DNA of 8,475 nucleotides, from NCBI GenBank assembly GCA_934678955.1, contig CAKUSI010000157.1, positions 1 to 8,475 on the forward strand, given 5' to 3'. The DNA comes from an uncultured Austwickia sp. Its GTDB lineage: Bacteria > Actinomycetota > Actinomycetes > Actinomycetales > Dermatophilaceae. The notes under the pieces are model-generated. The model was not told the DNA's origin, searched no databases, and saw only the letters and a list, made by a program, of their open reading frames with translations. Shown here piece after piece: positions 1 to 4,342 of the stretch (the first letter of the stretch is position 1; the number at the start of each line of letters is the position of its first letter). The translations under genes were made by a program, and so were the position numbers.

Positions 1-1406
1 TGCACAACTACAACTTCCCGCCCTACTCCACCGGCGAGACCGGCCGCGTGGGGTCCCCGAAGCGGCGCGAGATCGGGCACGGAGCGCTCGCCGAGCGGGC
101 CCTGATGCCGGTGCTGCCGACGCGCGAGGAGTTCCCCTACGCGATCCGTCAGGTCTCCGAGGCGCTCGCCTCCAACGGGTCGACCTCGATGGGCTCGGTG
201 TGCGCCTCCACGCTGTCGCTGCTCAACGCGGGCGTGCCGCTGCGCGCGCCGGTCGCGGGCATCGCGATGGGTCTGGTGAGCGCCGAGATCGACGGCCAGA
301 CGCAGTTCGCGGCGCTGACCGACATCCTGGGCGCCGAGGACGCGTTCGGCGACATGGACTTCAAGGTCGCGGGCACGCGCGACTTCGTCACGGCGATCCA
401 GCTGGACACCAAGCTGGACGGTATCCCCGCGTCCGTCCTTGCCGGCGCGTTGACGCAGGCCCGCGACGCGCGGCTGTACATCCTCGACGTGATGCACGAG
501 GCCATCGACGCGCCCGACGAGATGAGCCCCTTCGCGCCGCGCGTCATCTCGGTCCAGGTGCCCGTCGACAAGATCGGCGAGGTCATCGGCCCGAAGGGCA
601 AGATGATCAACCAGATCCAGGAGGACACCGGCGCCGACATCTCGATCGAGGACGACGGCACGGTCTATATCGGTGCCACCGACGGTCCCTCCGCCGAGGC
701 CGCGCGGGCCGCGGTCAACGCGATCGCGAACCCGCAGATGCCCGAGATCGGCGAGCGCTTCCTGGGCACGGTCGTGAAGACGACGACGTTCGGCGCGTTC
801 ATCTCGCTGCTCCCCGGCAAGGACGGGCTGCTGCACATCTCCGAGGTGCGGCGCTTGGTCGGCGGCAAGCGGATCGAATCGGTCGACGACGTGCTGTCGA
901 TCGGCCAGAAGGTCCAGGTCGAACTCAAGGAGATCGACCCACGCGGCAAGCTGTCGCTCGGCGCCGTGTTGACCGAGGAGCAGCAGGCCGCGGCGGACGC
1001 GGCGGGCTCCGAGGACTCCGAGCGACGCGGCCGCGGGGGCCGTGGCGACCGGGACCGCGGCGGACGCGGCGAGCGGGATGGCCGGGGCGACCGCGGGGAA
1101 CGGAGCGACCGCGGGGAACGGAGCGACCGCGGCGAGCGGACTGAGCGCGGCGAGCGGACTGAGCGCTCTCCTCAGAGGAACGACGAGATCACCGACTCGA
1201 ACGAGGGCGACGACGACCACGATGCCGAGCACGGCGAGACCGAGTCCGGTCGGGAGCGCCGGCCTCGCAACCGTCGGCGGCGCCCTCGTCGTGACCACGG
1301 CGATGACGACGGCGCTCTGACCGGCGAGGGCACGCCGGAGGCGGACGCGCTGGTCAGCTCCTCCTCGGGCGATGAGGCGGTCTCCGCCTCCTCCGAAGAG
1401 GCCTGA
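1..1406 (+). CDS. pnp: Polynucleotide phosphorylase (PNPase), 3' part; 5' end lies before the window
   Basis: PNPase degrades RNA 3'-to-5' using phosphate, releasing nucleoside diphosphates, and can also add 3' tails. It acts in the cytoplasm as a trimer. The first full codon is at base 3, and the visible 467 residues start inside the second RNase PH core ([12 protein letters not shown], then [19 protein letters not shown]). A KH domain follows at about 540-735, with its GxxG loop (IGPKGK) at 585-602. An S1 domain covers about 750-975 ([27 protein letters not shown]). The remaining roughly 130 residues form a low-complexity tail: an Arg/Gly/Glu/Asp-rich part, an acidic stretch, an Arg-rich patch ([12 protein letters not shown]) and a Ser/Glu end. 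Such tails occur in high-GC actinobacterial PNPases and are probably disordered RNA- or protein-binding segments. GTG at 48 is internal and not a start. A hairpin terminator follows at 1433-1471. Identity is certain; the role of the tail is inference. Confidence 0.97.
   Translation, partial: HNYNFPPYSTGETGRVGSPKRREIGHGALAERALMPVLPTREEFPYAIRQVSEALASNGSTSMGSVCASTLSLLNAGVPLRAPVAGIAMGLVSAEIDGQTQFAALTDILGAEDAFGDMDFKVAGTRDFVTAIQLDTKLDGIPASVLAGALTQARDARLYILDVMHEAIDAPDEMSPFAPRVISVQVPVDKIGEVIGPKGKMINQIQEDTGADISIEDDGTVYIGATDGPSAEAARAAVNAIANPQMPEIGERFLGTVVKTTTFGAFISLLPGKDGLLHISEVRRLVGGKRIESVDDVLSIGQKVQVELKEIDPRGKLSLGAVLTEEQQAAADAAGSEDSERRGRGGRGDRDRGGRGERDGRGDRGERSDRGERSDRGERTERGERTERSPQRNDEITDSNEGDDDHDAEHGETESGRERRPRNRRRRPRRDHGDDDGALTGEGTPEADALVSSSSGDEAVSASSEEA
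1089..1166 (+). repeat. 18-bp tandem repeat encoding (D/E)RGER(S/T) in the PNPase tail
   Basis: Four consecutive 18-bp units lie at 1089-1106, 1107-1124, 1125-1142 and 1143-1160, followed by a partial unit at 1161-1166. Units 1 and 2 are identical (GACCGCGGGGAACGGAGC); units 3 and 4 differ by a few bases. The period is six codons, so changes in copy number keep the frame. The encoded hexapeptides are [18 protein letters not shown] and ERGERT. Confidence 0.93.
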
Positions 1407-1432
1407 GCCAGCGAGACACGCCGGTAGGTCCA

Positions 1433-1471
1433 GCGGGGCCCGGTACACCCACGAGGTGTGCCGGGCCCCGC
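1433..1471 (+). terminator. Hairpin terminator of pnp
   Basis: An inverted repeat 27 bp after the pnp stop. The arm 1433-1448 pairs with 1456-1471: 11 GC-rich pairs (GCGGGGCCCGG with CCGGGCCCCGC), one U-G pair, then ACAC with GTGT, around a 7-base loop (CCACGAG). No T-tract follows, as is common for actinobacterial terminators. It separates pnp from the downstream repeat array and phosphodiesterase gene. Confidence 0.85.
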
Positions 1472-1488
1472 GGCGTTGCCTCCCGCCT

Positions 1489-1624
1489 GTACGAATGTCG
1501 CCCGTGGGCGGGAAGCGTACGCGTCGCCGCAGGTGCCCAGCGTCACTTACCGCCCGTGGGCGGGAAACGTACGGGGTGGGCTGGGCCTTTGCGTACACCT
1601 TCCGCCCGTGGGCGGGAAGTGTCC
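1489..1624. repeat. Three imperfect palindromes with an exact 52-bp period
   Basis: Each unit centres on CGCCCGTGGGCGGGAA, which begins at 1499, 1551 and 1603, exactly 52 bp apart. Each can be read as a 32-bp dyad: 15-bp arms around a central GT, at 1489-1520, 1541-1572 and 1593-1624. Arm complementarity is about 11, 9 and 12 of 15. Outer ends are GTAC/GTAC in unit 1, GTAC on the right of unit 2 and on the left of unit 3. The roughly 20 bp between dyads is not conserved. The array lies between the pnp terminator and the phosphodiesterase start. The spacing of about five helical turns suits a protein operator array. RNA hairpins or a short dispersed genomic repeat are the alternatives. I do not recognise a known regulator site. 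Confidence 0.85.
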
Positions 1625-1634
1625 GGGTCTGCTG

Positions 1635-1659
1635 CCTCACGGGTGGCACCCTGGTGAGG
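1635..1659 (+). promoter_or_regulatory. Hairpin overlapping the phosphodiesterase start
   Basis: CCTCAC at 1635-1640 pairs with GTGAGG at 1654-1659, and GGGT at 1641-1644 pairs with ACCC at 1648-1651, leaving a GGC loop and a 2-base bulge (1652-1653). The 3' arm contains the only Shine-Dalgarno-like bases (GGTGAG) and runs into the proposed GTG start at 1659. If this region is transcribed from further upstream, the hairpin could limit ribosome access. A weak -10-like hexamer (CACCCT, 1647-1652) sits 6 bases before the GTG, so a leaderless start that omits the hairpin is equally possible. Confidence 0.45.
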
Positions 1660-2453
1660 TGACCGCTCCCCGGGTGTTCGGCGCCCCGCCGATCGGGTTG
1701 GCGCACCGCGGCGGGTCGACGTACGGGCCCAACCTCGGCGTCGAGAACACGACCGCAGCGTTCAACCGGGCCGTGGAGCTCGGGTATGTCCACCTTGAGA
1801 CCGATGTTCACGTCACCCGCGACGGCGAGCTGCTGGCCCTGCACGACGAGCGGCTGGACCGCCTGGCAGACATGGCCGGCGAGGTGTGCCGGATGACCCA
1901 CGCGGAGGTGGCCCGTGCCCGGATCGGCGGCCGCGAGCCCGTACCGACCATGGCCGAGCTGCTGGCCACCTTCCCGCAGTCGCGGTTCACGATCGACCTG
2001 AAGTCGGCCGGATCCGGGCCGGCGCTGTGGCGGGTGCTTCGCCAGTCGGGGGCCGCTGACCGGGTGTGCGTGGGGTCGTTCTCGGCGCGGCGGCTGTGGG
2101 GGTTCCGGGCGCTGGCGCGCGGCCGCGTCGCAACGTCCGCCGGGCCGCTGGGCGTGGCGTGGCTGCGGTTCGCGCCGGCGTGGCTGAGCCGGTGGGTCCA
2201 CTCACCCGGCGTCGCGTACCAGGTGCCGGCCCGCTGGCCCGTCTTCGGTCGCGAGATCCAGGTGGTGACAGCCGGATTCGTGGCAGCGGCCCACCGGATC
2301 GGAGGCCAGGTCCACGTCTGGACGATCGACGACCCCGACGAGATGCGGGCGCTGCTGGATCTCGGGGTGGACGGGCTGGTCAGCGACGCGGTGGACGTCC
2401 TGGCGCAGGTGCTCGCCGAACGCGGCGCCTGGCCTCCGATCCCGGGCCGGTAA
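1659..2453 (+). CDS. Glycerophosphodiester phosphodiesterase (GDPD family)
   Basis: Hydrolyses glycerophosphodiesters such as glycerophosphocholine to glycerol-3-phosphate and an alcohol. The 264-residue protein has no signal peptide, so it is probably cytosolic, like UgpQ. The GDPD signature is intact: the HR pair at H16-R17 (GLAHRGG), metal-binding E47 and D49 (LETDVH) and catalytic H62 (LALHDE). IDLK at 112-115 and VHVWTIDDPDEM from about 218 match the later TIM-barrel strands. The family usually begins just before the AHRG motif, so I place the start at GTG 1659; GTG 1674 is an alternative, and the frame stays open upstream to 1458 through the repeats. It lies between pnp and dapB, where many actinobacteria carry an M16 peptidase gene. 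Function is confident at family level; the natural substrate is unknown. Confidence 0.9.
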   Translation: MTAPRVFGAPPIGLAHRGGSTYGPNLGVENTTAAFNRAVELGYVHLETDVHVTRDGELLALHDERLDRLADMAGEVCRMTHAEVARARIGGREPVPTMAELLATFPQSRFTIDLKSAGSGPALWRVLRQSGAADRVCVGSFSARRLWGFRALARGRVATSAGPLGVAWLRFAPAWLSRWVHSPGVAYQVPARWPVFGREIQVVTAGFVAAAHRIGGQVHVWTIDDPDEMRALLDLGVDGLVSDAVDVLAQVLAERGAWPPIPGR

Positions 2454-2600
2454 AGCCCCGCTCGCTCGGATCGCTCACTCGGCTGCTTCCGTCGAAAGCG
2501 TGGATGTCGTACGGATGGGGTGTGACGGTTCGGCGATGACGGACCGGTTTGGCGGATGAGGGGCCGTTTCCGCCCATGGGGTGCCGTGCATTTGCGGGAG

Positions 2601-2640
2601 CTCATACGCGCAGCCGGGCGTTCATGCGCCAAGCCGGGCT
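2601..2640. repeat. Imperfect 20-bp tandem repeat upstream of dapB
   Basis: The segment 2601-2620 and the segment 2621-2640 agree at 15 of 20 positions. Both carry T-CAT-CGC and then AGCCGGGC (2612-2619 and 2632-2639). It ends 112 bp before the dapB start. Within it, CAGCC (2611-2615) can pair with GGCTG (2637-2641). The role is unknown; a degraded duplication is the simplest reading. Confidence 0.5.
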
Positions 2641-2740
2641 GTGGTGCGTGGAACGTGGGGGCGCGTGCGCGCAGCTGGTTCGCACGATTGTCCGTCAGGC
2701 CGCGCGATCCTGCGGCGCACCCCCTTCCTCGTCGGGTCGC

Positions 2741-2746
2741 TAGGCT
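2741..2746 (+). promoter_or_regulatory. -10 element of a leaderless dapB promoter
   Basis: TAGGCT at 2741-2746 is followed by exactly 6 bases (TCCGGC) and then the dapB ATG at 2753. This puts the expected transcription start on the A of the ATG, the usual geometry of leaderless actinobacterial genes. No Shine-Dalgarno sequence is present and no good -35 hexamer is visible. The same arrangement precedes vapB and the ABM gene in this window. Confidence 0.7.
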
Positions 2747-2752
2747 TCCGGC

Positions 2753-3502
2753 ATGAGCGAGCGGGTGAAGGTCGCCGTCATCGGCGCCGCGGGACGGATG
2801 GGATCGACGGTCTGCCAGGCGGTGGAGGGCGCCGACGACCTGGAGCTGGTGGGCCGCTTCGACGTGGGCGACGAGCTGGGCGATTTGGCCGGCGCTCAGG
2901 TGGTAGTCGAGTTCTCCGTGCCGGACTCCTCGCCCGACAACGTCGCATACTGCATCTCCCGCGGCGTCCACGTCGTCGTGGGCACGAGCGGCTGGGGCGA
3001 GGAGAAACTGTCGCGGCTGCGCGGCCAGCTCGACGCGGCGCCGGAGGGGACGGGCGTGCTGATCGCCCCTAACTTCGCGCTGGGCGCGATCCTCATGATG
3101 TCGTTCGCCCGCCAGGCGGCGAGGTTCTACGAGTCCGTGGAGATCGTCGAGCTGCACCACCCGAACAAGGTGGATGCGCCGTCGGGGACCGCGGCGCACA
3201 CGGCGGAGCTGGTGGCCGCGGCGCGTGCGGAGGCCGGCCTGGGCGCGGTGCCGGACGCGACCACGTCGGATCCCGGAGGCGCGCGGGGCGCGGTGGTGTC
3301 GGGGATCCACGTGCATGGGGTACGCCTTCGCGGGCTGGTCGCCCACCAGGAGGTGCTGCTCGGCGCCGAGGGGGAGACGCTCACGATCCGGCACGACAGC
3401 TTCGACCGGGTCTCGTTCATGCCGGGGGTGCTGGCGGGCATCCGTGGCGTGGTGACGCATCCGGGCCTGACCGTGGGCTTGGACTCCTACCTGGGTCTGT
3501 GA
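2753..3502 (+). CDS. dapB: 4-hydroxy-tetrahydrodipicolinate reductase
   Basis: Reduces the product of DapA to tetrahydrodipicolinate with NAD(P)H, an early step of the diaminopimelate route to lysine and peptidoglycan precursors, in the cytoplasm. The 249-residue protein matches the normal family length. The N-terminal Rossmann motif is GAAGRMG (11-17), followed by VGTSGW (76-81). The family signature ELHHPNKVDAPSGTA (133-147) contains the catalytic pair H135-H136 and K139, and the substrate-binding SGT is at 144-146. The C-terminal HVHGVRLRGLVAHQEV and DRVSFMPGVL segments are typical of actinobacterial DapB. The start is fixed by the VKVAVIGAAGRMG N-terminus and by the leaderless promoter at 2741-2746. 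Its stop is 15 bp from the convergent vapC stop; a 5-bp inverted repeat (TGACG 3500-3504, CGTCA 3516-3520) spans both stop codons but is too weak to call a terminator. Confidence 0.97.
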   Translation: MSERVKVAVIGAAGRMGSTVCQAVEGADDLELVGRFDVGDELGDLAGAQVVVEFSVPDSSPDNVAYCISRGVHVVVGTSGWGEEKLSRLRGQLDAAPEGTGVLIAPNFALGAILMMSFARQAARFYESVEIVELHHPNKVDAPSGTAAHTAELVAAARAEAGLGAVPDATTSDPGGARGAVVSGIHVHGVRLRGLVAHQEVLLGAEGETLTIRHDSFDRVSFMPGVLAGIRGVVTHPGLTVGLDSYLGL

Positions 3503-3517
3503 CGACTTCTGCGGCCG

Positions 3518-3907
3518 TCAGGAGACCAGGAGCACCGGGACGCCGCGGTGTCCGCGCGCCAGGCGCGCGTCAGTGGTGAGGAGCGGCGTGCCGATCGCCG
3601 CGGCGCACGCGAGGTAATAGGCATCGGCGACGCGCACAGAGGCGCGCAGCCCCCACGCGACGGCCACCAGGTCCCGGTGGCCGACCACCTCGAGCGGCAT
3701 GACGCGCAGGCGCTTGATCGCGAGCTCCGCCCCGTCCTCGGGGAGGACGCCTGCACGTTCGAGCCGCGCGATGGCGGAGGTCACTTCCGGGTAGATCAGG
3801 TCGGGAGCGACGAGGCGCTCCGCCTGTCTCAGGTGCCACTCGACCAGGCGCCAGGGTTCCCGGCGGGCCAGCAGATCCACGATCGCGCTCGCGTCGACGA
3901 CGATCAT
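3518..3907 (-). CDS. vapC: VapC-family PIN-domain ribonuclease toxin
   Basis: Toxin of a type II toxin-antitoxin pair; VapC toxins cleave specific RNAs, often tRNA or rRNA, and stop growth when the antitoxin is lost. At 129 residues it has normal length, and all four acidic PIN residues are visible: D5 (MIVVDASAIVDLL), E41 (LIYPEVTSAI), D95 (VRVADAYYLACA) and D113 (LLTTDARL). The nuclease should therefore be active. Its ATG overlaps the vapB stop as ATGA (3907-3904), so translation is probably coupled to the antitoxin. No separate promoter is seen. It lies tail to tail with dapB. The RNA target cannot be read from sequence. Confidence 0.93.
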   Translation of the reverse strand: MIVVDASAIVDLLARREPWRLVEWHLRQAERLVAPDLIYPEVTSAIARLERAGVLPEDGAELAIKRLRVMPLEVVGHRDLVAVAWGLRASVRVADAYYLACAAAIGTPLLTTDARLARGHRGVPVLLVS

Positions 3908-4137
3908 GGTTCGTCGCGCACTTCGTCCATCAGGGCGGCGATGTCGTAGGAGCGGGCAGGCTCCTCACCGTGCCAGTCCCGGACGTCGTCCAGCCACGTG
4001 GCGAGCGCCGGCCGCTCGACCGCCTGCGCGATGGTGCGGAGGAGGAACGCCGAAATCGTCATTCCCTCGGCGTCGGCCCGGGCCCGGACCGCTTCGTGCA
4101 GCGCGTCGGGCACGTTCTTGACCTGCAGCGTTGCCAT
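3904..4137 (-). CDS. vapB: VapB/FitA-like ribbon-helix-helix antitoxin
   Basis: Neutralises VapC and, with it, represses its own promoter. The 77-residue protein starts with a ribbon-helix-helix DNA-binding fold: a beta strand (ATLQVKNVP, 2-10), helix 1 (DALHEAVRARADAEG) and helix 2 (TISAFLLRTIAQAVER). The acidic/aromatic C-terminal part (WLDDVRDWHGEEPARSYDIAALMDEVRDEP, split here by role) is the sort of tail that wraps around the PIN active site in FitAB-like complexes. Its start is supported by a leaderless TAGCCT-N6-ATG promoter, and it overlaps vapC by four bases. Repeated CATGC sites over its -10 element suggest autoregulation. It diverges from the DNA methylase gene across a 205-bp region. 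Confidence 0.92.
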   Translation of the reverse strand: MATLQVKNVPDALHEAVRARADAEGMTISAFLLRTIAQAVERPALATWLDDVRDWHGEEPARSYDIAALMDEVRDEP

Positions 4138-4177
4138 CGCATGAGGCTAGCATGCTGACGCCGGAGAATCGCATGCT
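4138..4177. promoter_or_regulatory. Helically phased CATGC sites: likely VapB/VapBC operator
   Basis: On the minus strand AGCATGC occurs at 4177-4171 and again at 4156-4150, 21 bp apart (two helical turns). A further CATGC at 4143-4139 is 11 bp beyond the second (one turn). The middle copy is the perfect palindrome AGCATGCT. The sites cover the region from the -35 to the ATG of vapB. Ribbon-helix-helix antitoxins generally bind such repeated palindromic sites on one DNA face. Assignment to VapB is inference from position and spacing. Confidence 0.6.
4144..4149 (-). promoter_or_regulatory. -10 element of a leaderless vapB promoter
   Basis: On the minus strand TAGCCT (4149-4144) is followed by 6 bases (CATGCG) and the vapB ATG (4137-4135), so the transcript probably begins at the start codon. 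The hexamer at the -35 position is poor (GCGATT, 4172-4167), which suits a repressible promoter. The 5' base of the -10 element is shared with the palindrome AGCATGCT (4149-4156). Confidence 0.7.
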
Positions 4178-4205
4178 CGATGATTGAACGCGCGGGAGCA
4201 TTGCC

Positions 4206-4244
4206 CCTGACAGGACCGCTCCTGACGGGACCAGTCCTGACAGG
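4206..4244. repeat. Three direct repeats, CCTGACAGG type, with a 15-bp period
   Basis: Copies begin at 4206, 4221 and 4236, exactly 15 bp apart: CCTGACAGGACC, CCTGACGGGACC and CCTGACAGG. Copies 1 and 3 contain a small dyad, CCTG-A-CAGG. The array is 69 bp upstream of vapB and 99 bp upstream of the methylase ATG, in the divergent promoter region. It is separate in sequence from the CATGC sites. It could be an operator for either gene, probably the methylase; a simple tandem duplication is also possible. Confidence 0.75.
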
Positions 4245-4342
4245 CATCGGGGTAGGCGCACGCGAGTCGCGGGCCGGACGTGCAGGAGGTCTCGGCCGGC
4301 TCCGGGGTGGCGTCCCGAGCGTTGTCGGTGGGGTGCGCGAGG

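Larger units (their letters stand above)
2454..2752. other. Non-coding gap between the phosphodiesterase gene and dapB
   Basis: No convincing gene: the short open frames here (about 60-65 codons) have no recognisable domain and no ribosome-binding site. Visible content is an 11-bp direct repeat, CGCTC(G/A)CTCGG, at 2459-2469 and 2472-2482 immediately after the stop codon; TGACGG repeated at 2523 and 2537; the 20-bp tandem repeat at 2601-2640; and the dapB -10 element at 2741-2746. I see no clear GC hairpin terminator for the phosphodiesterase gene. Confidence 0.6.

Noticed and set aside
1489..1654. CRISPR array (regular short repeats with non-conserved spacers)
   Set aside because: There are only three copies. 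The conserved core is only about 16-23 bp and strongly palindromic, the spacers of about 29-36 bp are GC-rich like the local DNA, and there are no cas genes. A repeated regulatory site fits better.
2549..2756. Small genes of about 64-66 codons in the gap before dapB
   Set aside because: There is no ribosome-binding site, no conserved domain and no sustained codon bias, and the two candidate frames overlap each other.
1808..3460. Long minus-strand open frame (about 550 codons) opposite the GDPD gene and dapB
   Set aside because: It is antisense to two clear genes, rich in Arg/His/Pro, and has no domain. Long shadow frames are expected in GC-rich DNA.
4284..4289. Perfect AGGAGG as the methylase ribosome-binding site
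   Set aside because: No start codon lies 5-12 bases downstream; the nearest in-frame GTG (4307) is 17 bases away. It is probably incidental.
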